A stretch of DNA of 64,000 bases from Anaerotignum propionicum DSM 1682 (GCF_001561955.1 NZ_CP014223.1:2604001-2668000); one strand, 5' to 3'. Counted from the first letter of the stretch, positions 17,567-26,773 are shown. Numbers and translations: made by a program. The notes: generated by a model from the sequence alone, not told the origin.

Positions 17567-18283
17567 TTATAAGCTTTTCAAATATTTGACTTCCTTAGGG
17601 GTAAGATGACGATATTTACCTTTGGGCAGATCCCCCATTGTCAAATCCCCGGTGGCAACACGTTTTAACTGGGCAACAGGATGCTTAATGGCTTCGCACA
17701 TTTTACGAACCTGTCGGTTTCTGCCCTCATGAATGATAATTTCCACAGTGGACTGACGCTCACCCTTTTCTATAATTTGCATTTTAGCAGGCTTGGTTTG
17801 TTTCCCGTCAATCACAACGCCACGGCGAAATTTTTGTAAATCCATATCATCAGGGGTTCCGTACAGCTTAGCTATATAAGTCTTATCCACATCATGCTTA
17901 GGATGGGTTAATTTATAAGTCAAATCTCCATCATTCGTTAAAAGTAACAAACCCGATGTATCATAATCCAATCTTCCCACAGGAAAAATTCTTTCTTTCA
18001 CATCCCGAACCAAATCCATAACACCGGGACGGCCAAATTGCTCCTTCGCCGTGGTCACATAGCCCTCGGGCTTATGAAGCATAATGTATACCAGTTCTAC
18101 TTCCTTTTTGCTGACTTCCTTATCCAGATACAGTACCTCATCCTTTTTGGGGTCAATTTTGGTACCTAATTCCGTCACAACTTTTCCATTTACCTTTATT
18201 TTGCCCGCTGCAATCAGCTCCTCAGCCTTACGGCGAGATGCAACGCCTGCTTCCGCTAAAAATTTTTGAAGTCTTTCTTCCAT
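17567..18283 (-). CDS. rluB: rRNA large-subunit pseudouridine synthase B (RluB/RsuA family)
   Basis: A 238-residue pseudouridine synthase. The S4-like RNA-binding domain covers residues 1-60 (RLQKFLAEAGVASRRKAEELI), and the catalytic aspartate lies in GRLDYDTSGLLLLTNDGDL. The C-terminal motif IIHEGRNRQVRKMCEAIKHPV is typical. RluB modifies U2605 of 23S rRNA (E. coli numbering). It lies beside scpB and dacF, the usual Clostridial setting. Specificity between RluB and RsuA is inferred from context and similarity. Confidence 0.9.
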   Translation of the reverse strand: MEERLQKFLAEAGVASRRKAEELIAAGKIKVNGKVVTELGTKIDPKKDEVLYLDKEVSKKEVELVYIMLHKPEGYVTTAKEQFGRPGVMDLVRDVKERIFPVGRLDYDTSGLLLLTNDGDLTYKLTHPKHDVDKTYIAKLYGTPDDMDLQKFRRGVVIDGKQTKPAKMQIIEKGERQSTVEIIIHEGRNRQVRKMCEAIKHPVAQLKRVATGDLTMGDLPKGKYRHLTPKEVKYLKSL

Positions 18284-18406
18284 ACTGTTCCTCCGTCTTT
18301 ATCTCATTGGAAACAGTATACCCTACAAACTTAGGAAAGTCAAAAAAACTCTGAACAAACGTTGATTTTATGAGGATTAGGAAGGTATTGGTAAATATTT
18401 ATATTT

Positions 18407-18441
18407 TAAAAAAACAAATGCCCTTACAACTGGGTATTTTT
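18407..18441 (-). terminator. Terminator after dacF
   Basis: On the minus strand AAATACCC pairs with GGGCATTT (one mismatch) around an eight-base loop, followed by GTTTTTTT. It is about 60 bases after the dacF stop. Confidence 0.65.
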
Positions 18442-18497
18442 CAAGCTTTTCGATACCATCCAACTGTAATTCTACCAGGGAAATAATACATAAATTC

Positions 18498-19646
18498 TCA
18501 AAACCATGTAATCCAACTCTGGGATAAATAGGATAACCAGTCTGCTAAGGTATATGCTGGTGCAGTCTGATCCGCTAAAATTGGAATTTCCGCCAAAACC
18601 TCATCCTTTAGCTTTATCTGGGCATTTCCCAATTGCTGTCCTGCCTGCACAGGCGCTTCAATACTTTCGGGCAAAGAAATAATGAGCTGAATGGCATTCT
18701 GTTCCTCCTTAGAGAATAAACCCTGATATCCATCCTGCAAAACAGCATTCACCTCTCCCACCTTGGAGTGAAGCATAGCAACTTTACCACAAACCTGCCC
18801 TTTTTTTGCCGCTTCAAACGGAAAAAAGGTATCAAACCCATAATTCATAATGGCCTTTGTGTCTGACCATTTTTTCTCTTTTCCCCCACTTCCCCAACCA
18901 CTGCCCAAAACCGTGCTCACCAAACGAACCCCGTTTTGTTCCGCCGCTCCAACAAAGCAATGACCCGCCTTATTGGTATAGCCGGTTTTTACCCCCATTG
19001 CCCCCTTATATTCTTTTAAAAAACGGTCGGCATTGGTAACCTCACACTGCCTTTTCCCTGTCACCTCTTTAATGGTTATAGAGGGTTGGGCAATCACACT
19101 GCAAAACTTTTCATTTTTCAAAGCATATGCCCCAATCAAAGCCATATCTTTGGCAGTCGAATGGTGCTTGGCAAAAGGAATCTGGCTGTCTAAACCGTTA
19201 GGAGAGCCAAAGACGGTGTCCTCAGCACCAATTTCTGCCGCTTTTTTTGTCATCAGCTGGCAAAATTCTTCAACACTGCCAGAAACATGTTCCGCCAGTG
19301 CCACAGCCGTATCATTGTAAGAACGCATCATCATAACAGAAAGCAGATCGCCAACCTTCCATTGCTCTCCCGCCTTCAAATCCATATGTACCTCTGGCTG
19401 ATTTGCGGCTTTTTTACTCACTGTCACCACATCATCCAGATTCGCATTTTCCAAAACCAAAATAGCCGTCATAATTTTTGTTGTGCTTGCCATGGCCAAT
19501 GGCTCCTCTGCATTCTTCCCCCATAATAATCGACCTGTATTTCCATCTACCAAGGCCGCGCCCTGTGCGCCTACGGAAGGCTCTGCCCCATAAGCAATGG
19601 AACAGCATAAAAAAAGCAGGAGAACCAAGATTCCCGCACGCCTCAT
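18498..19646 (-). CDS. dacF: D-alanyl-D-alanine carboxypeptidase (DacF/PBP5-like)
   Basis: A 382-residue penicillin-binding protein with an N-terminal signal peptide ending near SIAYGA. The active-site motifs are STTK (serine near residue 54), SYN (RSYNDT), and KTG (GVKTGYTNKAG), in the order of class C low-molecular-weight PBPs. It removes the terminal D-Ala from peptidoglycan stem peptides; DacF in spore formers acts on spore peptidoglycan, which suits the position next to scpAB in Clostridia. The C-terminal region ends in a hydrophobic, Trp-rich tail (LADWLSYLSQSWITWF) that could be an amphipathic membrane anchor. I chose the ATG at 19646, eight bases after GAGAGGGG. Confidence 0.93.
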   Translation of the reverse strand: MRRAGILVLLLFLCCSIAYGAEPSVGAQGAALVDGNTGRLLWGKNAEEPLAMASTTKIMTAILVLENANLDDVVTVSKKAANQPEVHMDLKAGEQWKVGDLLSVMMMRSYNDTAVALAEHVSGSVEEFCQLMTKKAAEIGAEDTVFGSPNGLDSQIPFAKHHSTAKDMALIGAYALKNEKFCSVIAQPSITIKEVTGKRQCEVTNADRFLKEYKGAMGVKTGYTNKAGHCFVGAAEQNGVRLVSTVLGSGWGSGGKEKKWSDTKAIMNYGFDTFFPFEAAKKGQVCGKVAMLHSKVGEVNAVLQDGYQGLFSKEEQNAIQLIISLPESIEAPVQAGQQLGNAQIKLKDEVLAEIPILADQTAPAYTLADWLSYLSQSWITWF

Positions 19647-19752
19647 GTGCATCACCCCTCTCCTGCTATGTTTATTCAGCTTATTTTCATTTCATACAAA
19701 AAAAGAATTCAATTTATATCATCAACAAATCTGAAGGCTGTCAATCTTTTTT

Positions 19753-20109
19753 TCAGTCTCGTAAAATGTTGACCTTGGTAATTTGATTTTTCTGCACCTC
19801 CAGCACCAGCCATTCACTGTCAATGGAAATCAAACCTCGCTCCGGTCCCAAATAATAGACCATGTTGTTTTCCGTCTTAAAATACTCTGTATCCGTAGAT
19901 TGCCCCAGCAATGAAATAACTTCTTCTTGGGTCATTCCCATTAATTCATATTTTGACAGTAAGTCATCCACCATATCTACCCTTTTTTCAGGATACTTCT
20001 GCCAGCTTTCAGATGAAAACCTATGTATAAGAATATTTCGACCAAACAAAAACAGTAGAACAAAACCGATGATAAACAGTATTCTATATTTATAAATCAT
20101 TTCCTTCAT
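19753..20109 (-). CDS. Small membrane-anchored protein, possible BamE/SmpA-like fold
   Basis: I do not recognise a named family. The 118 residues start with one transmembrane helix (RILFIIGFVLLFLFG), then an extracytoplasmic domain of about 90 residues. The segment LLSKYELMGMTQEEVISLLGQSTDTEYF, followed by strands YYLGPERGLISIDSEWLVLEV, resembles the helix-helix-strand layout of BamE/SmpA/DUF4309-type domains. That is a guess from pattern. It overlaps scpB by 20 bases and precedes dacF, so it is probably co-transcribed with them. Confidence 0.65.
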   Translation of the reverse strand: MKEMIYKYRILFIIGFVLLFLFGRNILIHRFSSESWQKYPEKRVDMVDDLLSKYELMGMTQEEVISLLGQSTDTEYFKTENNMVYYLGPERGLISIDSEWLVLEVQKNQITKVNILRD

Positions 20110-20638
20110 GCTGCACCTGACTTTCCTGTACATCACCCAGAGGCGGCAGCTCTTTTATACTCTTAAACCCAAAATATCGCAAAAATTCATTGGTTGTTCC
20201 AAACATAATAGGCTTGCCGGGCGTATCCATTCGCCCCACCTCACAAACCAGTTTTTTCTCAACCAATTTGCTCACGGCATGCTCTGCGCTAACGCCACGA
20301 ATCTCCTCAATTTGGGCACGGGTAATGGGTTGCTTGTAGGCAATGATTGCCAATGTCTCCAATAAAGCTTGGGTTAAGCCTTGTCTATTGGGGCTTTTAT
20401 ACATATTTCTTATATACTCAAAACACTCCCCAGCAGTACACATTTGATAAGAACCATCGAGTTCCACAATGCGAATGCCTCGTTTTTCACTTTCATATTT
20501 ATCCGCCAACGTATGAATAATGGCTTTTGCCGTGGCCTTGTCCATCTCAATGGTCTGGGCAATTGCCGATAAAGGCACCGCCTCGCCGGAAATAAACAGC
20601 AAAGACTCTACTACCGCTTCCAACTCCGATAATCTCAT
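20090..20638 (-). CDS. scpB: Segregation and condensation protein B
   Basis: A 182-residue ScpB, the winged-helix kleisin partner of SMC-ScpA in chromosome condensation. Motifs include the N-terminal LEAVVESLLFISGEAVPLSAIA, the winged-helix signature ALLETLAIIAYKQPITRAQIEEIRGVSAEHAVSKLVEKKLV and GRMDTPGKPIMFGTTNEFLRYFG. It overlaps scpA by 4 bases. The C-terminal tail is short and acidic. Confidence 0.95.
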   Translation of the reverse strand: MRLSELEAVVESLLFISGEAVPLSAIAQTIEMDKATAKAIIHTLADKYESEKRGIRIVELDGSYQMCTAGECFEYIRNMYKSPNRQGLTQALLETLAIIAYKQPITRAQIEEIRGVSAEHAVSKLVEKKLVCEVGRMDTPGKPIMFGTTNEFLRYFGFKSIKELPPLGDVQESQVQHEGNDL

Positions 20639-21396
20639 GCACTATCCCTTCCGTCATATTTTGTTATGGTGATTTCTCCAAAATTAGTAGTCTGAAAAAT
20701 GTGTACCTCTTTTCGCTTAATCAATTCCAACAAAGCTAAAAATGTAACCACCTTTTCCATTTTGTCTGCATTCTTTCGAAAAATAGTGAAAAAGGTGGAT
20801 TTCGGCTGTAAAATCAACATATCCCGAATATAGTCCATCTTTTCTTGAACCGTAAATATATCTCTGGGAACACCTTTGAAGGAGCTGCGAACATGATCCA
20901 CTTTTGTCTCTTTTCTGTCCATCACTTGGCGAAAAGCAAGATATAAATCCTCCATGGTTACGCCCTGTAAAAAGTCCTCCAACTCCTGAGGCTTTTTCCC
21001 TTTTAACTGGGCTACCGCCTTATCTGCTTCCTTGAAAAGAAGCAAGGCGGCCTCTTCCTCACGCTGACGCCAGTCCTCAGTTACCTCTTTAATCTTTTTG
21101 TATTCCAAAAGTTTTATAACCAGTTCTTCTCTAGGGTCTGGGCCTTCTTCTGCTTCATTTTTAGGCTTTGGTAAAAGAAGCTTACTTTTGATTTCTAACA
21201 GCGTCGCTGCCATGACCAAAAACTCACTCATCCCATCCATATCCCGATCTTCCGCCAAATCCAAATACGCCAAATATTGATCCGTCAAACGGGCAATGGG
21301 AATATCGTAAATATCAATTTCGTTCTTCTCTATCAGGTGATACAAAAGGTCTAAAGGCCCTTCAAAGGCATCTAATCGAATTGTAATTTGCTCCAA
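20635..21396 (-). CDS. scpA: Segregation and condensation protein A
   Basis: A 253-residue kleisin that bridges the SMC heads. The N-terminal SMC-neck-binding stretch is DAFEGPLDLLYHLIEKNEIDIYDIPIARLTDQYLAYL, then LEIKSKLLLPK, and a C-terminal winged helix with TFLALLELIKRKEV. A TTG at 21396 fits the family N terminus and has AGAGGG eight bases upstream; a GTG at 21405 lies too close to that site. It follows the site-2-protease-like gene by 18 bases. Confidence 0.94.
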   Translation of the reverse strand: MEQITIRLDAFEGPLDLLYHLIEKNEIDIYDIPIARLTDQYLAYLDLAEDRDMDGMSEFLVMAATLLEIKSKLLLPKPKNEAEEGPDPREELVIKLLEYKKIKEVTEDWRQREEEAALLLFKEADKAVAQLKGKKPQELEDFLQGVTMEDLYLAFRQVMDRKETKVDHVRSSFKGVPRDIFTVQEKMDYIRDMLILQPKSTFFTIFRKNADKMEKVVTFLALLELIKRKEVHIFQTTNFGEITITKYDGRDSA

Positions 21397-21413
21397 TTTC
21401 CACACCCTCTGCT

Positions 21414-22013
21414 CTACAGAATCATACTCATAATCTGAATGATGACATTAATAATGGCACTAAAAAACCCGCCTGCTAAACCAACAAACAGTAAAAGCAA
21501 AAATATCAACTGAATCATTTTTTCATATTGCAAATATTGAAAATATCTGTTGGCAGGAATGGTTACCGATAATACCTTTGCGCAGTCCATGGGAGCAACA
21601 GGCAAAATATTATATACCGCCAGACCAACATTGTAATAACAAAGATAATTAAAGAGCATTGCTAAATACATATTGTTATTAAAAATCTTGCTCTGCAAAA
21701 TCAAAAAAATAAAGCCTAAAACCAGATTCACCACAGAAGGTATTAATGCAACCAAAAGAGTATCTCTTTTTCGGTTTTTATAATATAATGCGCTGGTCTC
21801 TACCGGTTTTCCCCAGCCAAAGCCGCCGCTGTAAAACATTAACAAAAATCCAATGGGTTCAAAATAATTGAAAGGATTTAAAGTTAAACGCCCTTTGTTT
21901 TTAGGCAAGGTATCTCCCAATGCCGTTGAAACTGCAGCCCTTGTAAATTCATGTATAGTTGTTGCAACAATAATTCCAGGGATACTAAATAAAAAGATCA
22001 AAAAATAATTCAT
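21414..22013 (-). CDS. Site-2-protease (M50) homologue with altered zinc motif
   Basis: A 199-residue polytopic membrane protein of the M50 family, in the position (upstream of scpAB) where Clostridia usually encode an S2P-like protease. The hallmark HExxH is changed: residues 21-25 read HEFTR, so the second zinc-binding histidine is Arg25. The usual HxxxH-LGD surroundings (AAVSTALGD, NPFNYFEPIG, GWGKPVE) and the downstream Asp motif in LPVAPMDCAKVL are kept. It is therefore probably not an active zinc protease unless another residue substitutes. I chose the ATG at 22013; the frame extends seven codons to a TTG. Confidence 0.85.
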   Translation of the reverse strand: MNYFLIFLFSIPGIIVATTIHEFTRAAVSTALGDTLPKNKGRLTLNPFNYFEPIGFLLMFYSGGFGWGKPVETSALYYKNRKRDTLLVALIPSVVNLVLGFIFLILQSKIFNNNMYLAMLFNYLCYYNVGLAVYNILPVAPMDCAKVLSVTIPANRYFQYLQYEKMIQLIFLLLLFVGLAGGFFSAIINVIIQIMSMIL

Positions 22014-22110
22014 TCTCTCAAAATTCCTTTCCAATAATTCCTTTTTTTTCTTTTTTTATAATAACAGAAATTCAAACCTCAGTCAATTTTACCTTTATTA
22101 CAATTTTTTT

Positions 22111-22171
22111 GCAAAGTACACTTGACAAAAAATGCAAAGCAGACTATACTAAAAGCAAAGTTAGCTTTGCA
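22111..22171 (+). promoter_or_regulatory. Promoter and candidate operator of XRE regulator
   Basis: TTGACA (22122-22127), 17 bases, TATACT (22145-22150): a near-consensus promoter. GCAAAG occurs at 22111, 22134 and 22155, and the last copy forms a perfect inverted repeat GCAAAG-TTAG-CTTTGC (22155-22170) over the likely transcription start. These are good candidates for binding sites of the regulator encoded just downstream. Confidence 0.75.
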
Positions 22172-22186
22172 GAAAGGAAGGATGCC

Positions 22187-22393
22187 ATGAATACACGTAT
22201 TGCAGAACTTAGACGTCAGCAAAAACTGTCTCAAGAAGACTTGGCAAAAGCCGTTGGGGTAACCCGCCAAACAATTACCTCATTGGAAGTGGGCAAATAT
22301 ACCGCTTCACTAGTGCTTGCCCATAAAATTGCACGCTTTTTCAATTTAACCATTGAAGATATATTTCTGTTTGAAGAGGAGGAAAATCTATGA
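22187..22393 (+). CDS. XRE-family transcriptional regulator (68 aa)
   Basis: A compact helix-turn-helix protein. The domain spans almost the whole length: ELRRQQKLSQEDLAKAVGVTRQTITSLEVGKYTASLVLAHKIARFFNLTIEDIFLFEEE. This matches the YozG/YvaO-like small XRE group in which the regulator is paired with a membrane protein. The ATG at 22187 has AAGGAAGG six bases upstream. The next gene overlaps by 4 bases, so both are one transcript, and the operator repeats at the promoter suggest autorepression. Confidence 0.9.
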   Translation: MNTRIAELRRQQKLSQEDLAKAVGVTRQTITSLEVGKYTASLVLAHKIARFFNLTIEDIFLFEEEENL

Positions 22394-22821
22394 AAACCAT
22401 GTCCTTTGAAAAGCGATTAAATATGCGCCTCTCTGTAAATATTGGCTGTATGATTGTTTCTGCTGTTTTGCTTGCCCTTGCCTTTGGCATAAAAAACTTT
22501 GAAGCAATAAGACCAATGTATACAGGCACCTTTATTAGTCTTTTTGTAATCTCATTGGCTTTATATTTTAAAAATAAAGCATTGAAAAAAGATCCGGAAA
22601 AAATGAAGAGAATAGAGCTTTTAGAAACCGACGAAAGAAATGTTTATATCCTTCGAGTAAGCTATACGATCTTCACTTATGTTTCGATAGGTATTTTATA
22701 TGTTTCTATGCTAATTGCAGGTTTTTTCTCAACCACCGTTTACTATACCCTTGAAACCCTGCTTTGCATGGATCTTATCTTGATCCTTTTGATTCGTAAA
22801 CTTGTTGAAAAGAAATATTGA
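22390..22821 (+). CDS. Small integral membrane protein, partner of XRE regulator (DUF2178-like)
   Basis: A 143-residue protein with four predicted membrane helices in two pairs (about 17-34, 45-62, 92-112, 118-136) separated by a charged cytoplasmic loop with LETDERNVYILR. The ETDER-N motif in this place is typical of DUF2178-type proteins encoded next to small XRE regulators in Firmicutes. Function unknown. It overlaps the regulator gene by 4 bases. Confidence 0.75.
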   Translation: MKTMSFEKRLNMRLSVNIGCMIVSAVLLALAFGIKNFEAIRPMYTGTFISLFVISLALYFKNKALKKDPEKMKRIELLETDERNVYILRVSYTIFTYVSIGILYVSMLIAGFFSTTVYYTLETLLCMDLILILLIRKLVEKKY

Positions 22822-22940
22822 TAGATCACAAACAAAAGAATAAAAAACTAATACTTTATGAGATTTGAAATCTTTTATTTCTTAGTAATCTACAAAAATT
22901 GGACTCTGGTTTTTTTCAATTCCTTTGTAGCTTACTTCAT

Positions 22941-22984
22941 AAAAAAAGGGGTTGTGAAACAAATTGTTTCACCCCCTTTTACCT
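22941..22984. terminator. Bidirectional terminator between convergent genes
   Basis: A strong hairpin: GTGAAAC/GTTTCAC plus AAAAGGGG/CCCCTTTT with a two-base bulge. It lies between the XRE/membrane pair (plus) and the panE-like gene (minus) and can serve both. Confidence 0.85.
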
Positions 22985-23055
22985 TTTAAATCAATACCTT
23001 TTGAACCGTTTATTTATATTGCCTAACATTGGCTGGTATAGCTTTAAAATATCTG

Positions 23056-23973
23056 TCAACCATTTCTGATTTTCGCCTCATACACCTTTTCCATATAAGG
23101 TACCGAAACGCCTAACTCTTGGGCTAATTTGTAACCTCCACCTATCACCCATTCAAATTCAGTTTCCTCTTTTCCTTCACGAATATCCCTGTATAAAGAA
23201 GAAATAGTTTGGGGTGGCAGTGTTAAAAAGTGCTGATAATACTTCTCAGGCATTTCTTCCAGACCTGTGACCCCTGATGCCTTTGCCAAACGGAGAATGT
23301 CTTCATAAATACCCCGTAAAAACTCTAATTTATTAGCATCCTTTTGTATGTCTCCTGCTTCACAATCAAAATAGATAAATGCACAACTATTTCCGCACAT
23401 CATGGCATACTTTTCCCAAATGCTCATCATAATATCCTGCCCGTAAGCAGAAGGTAAGCCTCCTTCATTAAGCATTGCAACAAGCTGTTTAGCCTTTTCA
23501 TTATCTCTTCCATCTGCAAAGCCTATGCCGATTCTCAAAAGCTCTCCACGGTTAAACACATGTCCCGTTTCCACAATATTTGAAAAACAATAAATAAAGC
23601 TGTCACTCACGACACCCTTCCCCTTCAACCAATGTGAAACATATCTGGAAGTCATAATGCCATTTTGCAAAGGAACAACCAAGGTGTTTTCCCCAATAAT
23701 ATCACTATACTTTTGGCAAGCTGCCTCTAGACCGTAGCTTTTACTGCAAAGAAACAAAACATCCACCATGCCGATTTCCTCGGGATCATCGGAAACCAAA
23801 CCAGGGTGTATTCTTTGATCCCCCAATTTCTCCGACTCCAGATACAGACCTTTTTCTCTCAGCACACTTTTAGTTTCTCCTCGGGCAATAAAAATCAGAT
23901 TTTTTTCATATTTCTTTAGTGCCCCGGCAACAGTGGCTCCCACTGCACCAAGTCCCAATATGGCAATTTTCAT
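23056..23973 (-). CDS. Ketopantoate reductase family protein (PanE/ApbA)
   Basis: A 305-residue NADPH-dependent 2-dehydropantoate 2-reductase-family enzyme. The N-terminal Rossmann motif is KIAILGLGAVGATVAGAL, followed by VLFLCSKSYGLEAA and the VPLQNGI motif; the C-terminal helical domain includes WEKYAMMCGNSCAF, where the catalytic lysine is expected. No other pantothenate genes are nearby, so the substrate may be another 2-keto acid. The ATG at 23973 is favoured over longer frames by GGGGG upstream. It is the last gene of the proBA cluster. Confidence 0.85.
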   Translation of the reverse strand: MKIAILGLGAVGATVAGALKKYEKNLIFIARGETKSVLREKGLYLESEKLGDQRIHPGLVSDDPEEIGMVDVLFLCSKSYGLEAACQKYSDIIGENTLVVPLQNGIMTSRYVSHWLKGKGVVSDSFIYCFSNIVETGHVFNRGELLRIGIGFADGRDNEKAKQLVAMLNEGGLPSAYGQDIMMSIWEKYAMMCGNSCAFIYFDCEAGDIQKDANKLEFLRGIYEDILRLAKASGVTGLEEMPEKYYQHFLTLPPQTISSLYRDIREGKEETEFEWVIGGGYKLAQELGVSVPYMEKVYEAKIRNG

Positions 23974-23998
23974 TGTATCCCCCACTTCTTTCAGCTCA

Positions 23999-24946
23999 TT
24001 AATAACGCAATGGAATATCCGATAGGGTAACGGGAATATTATCAAGTCCTTGCCCCATTAGAAAGGATCGCATACCTCTTACAGCAATATCACTGTTATT
24101 TTTTGCACCAACAGTAACGGAAGTCAATGGAATGGGTGTTGCAAATCCATCCAGCTCCACCATAATGTATGGTAAAAATATCTGTTTTAGAATCCGAAAC
24201 CTGGGTTGACCTCCCCGATCTGTACGTAATGGAGAGAATACAAAACGATATTCCTCTTCTCCCTTGAAAAATTCACTTTTAAAGAACATGGCATAAACAG
24301 AGCAAACCATAGCCATGTCACCACCAATTTCCAATAAAGCTTCATCTCCGATTTCAGCATTTTCTTCATATATAGTATCCAGTTCAACAAAACCATCATT
24401 CACTCCCCTGCGGACGCAGGCAATCAGCGCATCCAAGAGGCAGGAAATTTGAACTTCCTCACTATAAATGACCGTTCCATGCAAAAATGACCTGCCTGTA
24501 AATCCTTTCACCAGCTTTTCATAATCAAACCCAAGACAATACCCTCTAAAATCAGTAAACTCAGCCCAAAGCAATGCACTATTATCCAGCTTGGAGAAAG
24601 AAATTACATAAAAGCTTTTGTCCTCATGATCCGGTACACAAACTGTTTGGCAAGAAGGTGTGATGATAGCAAGCTCATCCATCTCCGCCTTTATAATTTT
24701 AAACAGCCTCCGCCCCAAATCCTTATTTACAATATAAGTGTCAATTACTTTTTCTAAAATCTCTAATGAATACAGAAATTCAAGCTTGTCATTTAAGAAA
24801 TCACTTTTTGTGGCAATAAACTGCCTATTTTCGATAATGCCTTGAACCCCTTCCGCAGTGGTATAATGGTACAATTTATCACCTTTATCACAAAGGGGCA
24901 CCCGGACCCAATCATCTAAATATTTTGTTGTTCTATTTGCTTCCAC
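23999..24946 (-). CDS. DUF2971 domain protein
   Basis: A 315-residue protein. It opens with the DUF2971 signature LYHYTTAEGVQGIIENRQFIATKSDFLNDKLEF and later has SFSKLDNSALLWAEFTDFRGYCLGFDYEKL, the pattern that defines the family. The function is unknown; several members occur in defence or toxin contexts, but here the gene is embedded between proA and the panE-like gene. GTG at 24946 has GGAGG seven bases upstream. It is an oddity of the cluster. Confidence 0.85.
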   Translation of the reverse strand: MEANRTTKYLDDWVRVPLCDKGDKLYHYTTAEGVQGIIENRQFIATKSDFLNDKLEFLYSLEILEKVIDTYIVNKDLGRRLFKIIKAEMDELAIITPSCQTVCVPDHEDKSFYVISFSKLDNSALLWAEFTDFRGYCLGFDYEKLVKGFTGRSFLHGTVIYSEEVQISCLLDALIACVRRGVNDGFVELDTIYEENAEIGDEALLEIGGDMAMVCSVYAMFFKSEFFKGEEEYRFVFSPLRTDRGGQPRFRILKQIFLPYIMVELDGFATPIPLTSVTVGAKNNSDIAVRGMRSFLMGQGLDNIPVTLSDIPLRY

Positions 24947-24959
24947 CAAAAATCCTCCA

Positions 24960-26207
24960 TTACTGTCTTATTTGCCCGTTCCCATAGATAATGTACTTCG
25001 TCGTGGTCAGTTCTTTCAAACCCATAGGTCCCCTTGCGTGGAGCTTCTGCGTGCTAATGCCAATTTCTGCACCAAAACCAAATTGTCCGCCGTCAGTAAA
25101 ACGGGTAGAAGCATTCACGTATACTGCCGCGGCATCCACTTCATTTAAAAAACGCTGAGCATTAGAATAGTTTTCTGTAAGAATTGCCTCGGAATGCCCT
25201 GTGGAATATTTACGAATATGGGTGATGGCCTCCTCTAAATTGGCAACCACCCTGGTGGAGATAATATAATCCGTAAATTCCGTAGCCCAATCTTCCTCCA
25301 CTGCGGGAACAGACCCTGAAATTAGGGCACAGGTTGCTTCGTCTCCACGAATTTCAACTGCCTTTTCTTGCAATGCCTTCCCTACCATGGGGAGAAATTT
25401 TTCCGAAATCTTTTCATGCACCAAAAGACTTTCACAGGCGTTGCAAACACCGGGACGCTGGGTTTTGGCATTCATCACAATGGCCACAGCCTGATCCAAA
25501 TCTGCAGTCTCATCCACAAAAATATGGCAGTTGCCAACGCCCGTTTCGATTACAGGAACGGTGCTGTTTTGCACCACACTTTGAATCAAACCCGCTCCAC
25601 CCCGAGGAATCAATACATCCAAATATCTATTGAGACGCATCATTTCATTGGCTGTTTCCCTTGAGGTATCAGGCACCACCTGCACAATATCCCCGGGTAG
25701 TCCTACCTCTTCCATAGCCGTACGAAATACCGAAACAACGGCTTGATTGGTACGGAACGCTTCTTTTCCTCCCCTTAGTATAACCGCACTGCCTGCCTTT
25801 AAACATAAACCAAAGGCATCAGCGGTAACGTTTGGTCTAGCTTCAAAAATAATCCCGATTACACCCATAGGCACTCTTTTCTGCCCAATGATTAACCCGT
25901 TGTCCATGGTCTTCATAGAAAGAACCTCACCTACAGGGTCATCCAAAGCCGCAACTTGACGAAGTCCCTCTGCCATTTCCTGAAGCCTTGTTTTTGTCAA
26001 TGTCAAACGATCAATAAAAGCACCCTTGATGCCCGATGCCAGTGCCTCTTCCACATCCATCTGATTGGCAGAAAGAATCTCTTTCTCTGCCGCCAAAAGA
26101 GCCTCTGCCCCATGGCAAAGGGCTTCATTTTTTTTCGGTGTGGACAATACCGCCAATACAACGGATGCATCCTTTGCTTTTTGTCCCATTTCAGTCAAAA
26201 TACTCAT
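24960..26207 (-). CDS. proA: Gamma-glutamyl phosphate reductase
   Basis: A 415-residue ProA, which reduces gamma-glutamyl phosphate to glutamate semialdehyde in proline synthesis. Visible motifs are [48 protein letters not shown] and the catalytic Cys in [37 protein letters not shown] is the C-terminal signature. The ATG at 26207 follows GGGGG by about 8 bases. It is separated from proB by three other genes, which is unusual. Confidence 0.96.
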   Translation of the reverse strand: MSILTEMGQKAKDASVVLAVLSTPKKNEALCHGAEALLAAEKEILSANQMDVEEALASGIKGAFIDRLTLTKTRLQEMAEGLRQVAALDDPVGEVLSMKTMDNGLIIGQKRVPMGVIGIIFEARPNVTADAFGLCLKAGSAVILRGGKEAFRTNQAVVSVFRTAMEEVGLPGDIVQVVPDTSRETANEMMRLNRYLDVLIPRGGAGLIQSVVQNSTVPVIETGVGNCHIFVDETADLDQAVAIVMNAKTQRPGVCNACESLLVHEKISEKFLPMVGKALQEKAVEIRGDEATCALISGSVPAVEEDWATEFTDYIISTRVVANLEEAITHIRKYSTGHSEAILTENYSNAQRFLNEVDAAAVYVNASTRFTDGGQFGFGAEIGISTQKLHARGPMGLKELTTTKYIIYGNGQIRQ

Positions 26208-26209
26208 CA

Positions 26210-26773
26210 CTAAAACCCCCCTATCAAGCCGTCTTCCGTTATAATACAATCAACGGGTTTATCAAATACTTCCACTTGCAAATCAAATTCCATAACCTGA
26301 AAAGAAAAAGCTACGGCAATTTTATAAATGTTTGGATATTGCTCAAAAAAACGATCGTAAAATCCGCCGCCATAACCATAACGATTCCCTTTTTGATCAA
26401 ATACACTTCCTGGAACAAGAAAAACATCCGTTTCCTTTGGAATTACCCTGTCTTCCCTTTCTTTTTCCGGCTCCATAACACCAAATCGACTTTTTCTCAG
26501 TTCCGAAAAAGAATCAATTGGTACAAAATACATTTCCCCTTTCGCTTTTGCAATGGGAACGGCAACCTTTTTTCCATCTTGCCACGCTTGCTCAATCAAA
26601 GGATATGTATTTACCTCATTATCCATAGAAATAAAAGTGAATATCGTTTCCGCTTTTTCGTATCTTTTACTGCCTATCAGGGTAGCTATTATATTATCAC
26701 TTTTTCTCTGGCGTTCTTCTTCAGTCATCTCCTTGCGTTTTTTCAATATTTCTTGACGCAGCCTGTTTTTCAT
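26210..26773 (-). CDS. 5-formyltetrahydrofolate cyclo-ligase
   Basis: A 187-residue MTHFS family enzyme that converts 5-formyl- to 5,10-methenyl-tetrahydrofolate with ATP. Motifs: [16 protein letters not shown] at the start, [24 protein letters not shown] near the C terminus (phosphate/ATP loop), and the [22 protein letters not shown] end. It overlaps the DUF2085 gene by 4 bases and precedes proA by 2 bases. I chose the ATG at 26773. Confidence 0.93.
   Translation of the reverse strand: MKNRLRQEILKKRKEMTEEERQRKSDNIIATLIGSKRYEKAETIFTFISMDNEVNTYPLIEQAWQDGKKVAVPIAKAKGEMYFVPIDSFSELRKSRFGVMEPEKEREDRVIPKETDVFLVPGSVFDQKGNRYGYGGGFYDRFFEQYPNIYKIAVAFSFQVMEFDLQVEVFDKPVDCIITEDGLIGGF

Noticed and set aside
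18400-18530. A short minus-strand frame after dacF with protein-like residues (LDGIEKLEKYPVV)
   Set aside because: There is no start signal, and it runs through the dacF terminator hairpin; probably chance.
23999-24946. DUF2971 gene as part of a defence island
   Set aside because: There are no nucleases, helicases, reverse transcriptases or other defence genes nearby; it is embedded in a proline/folate cluster.
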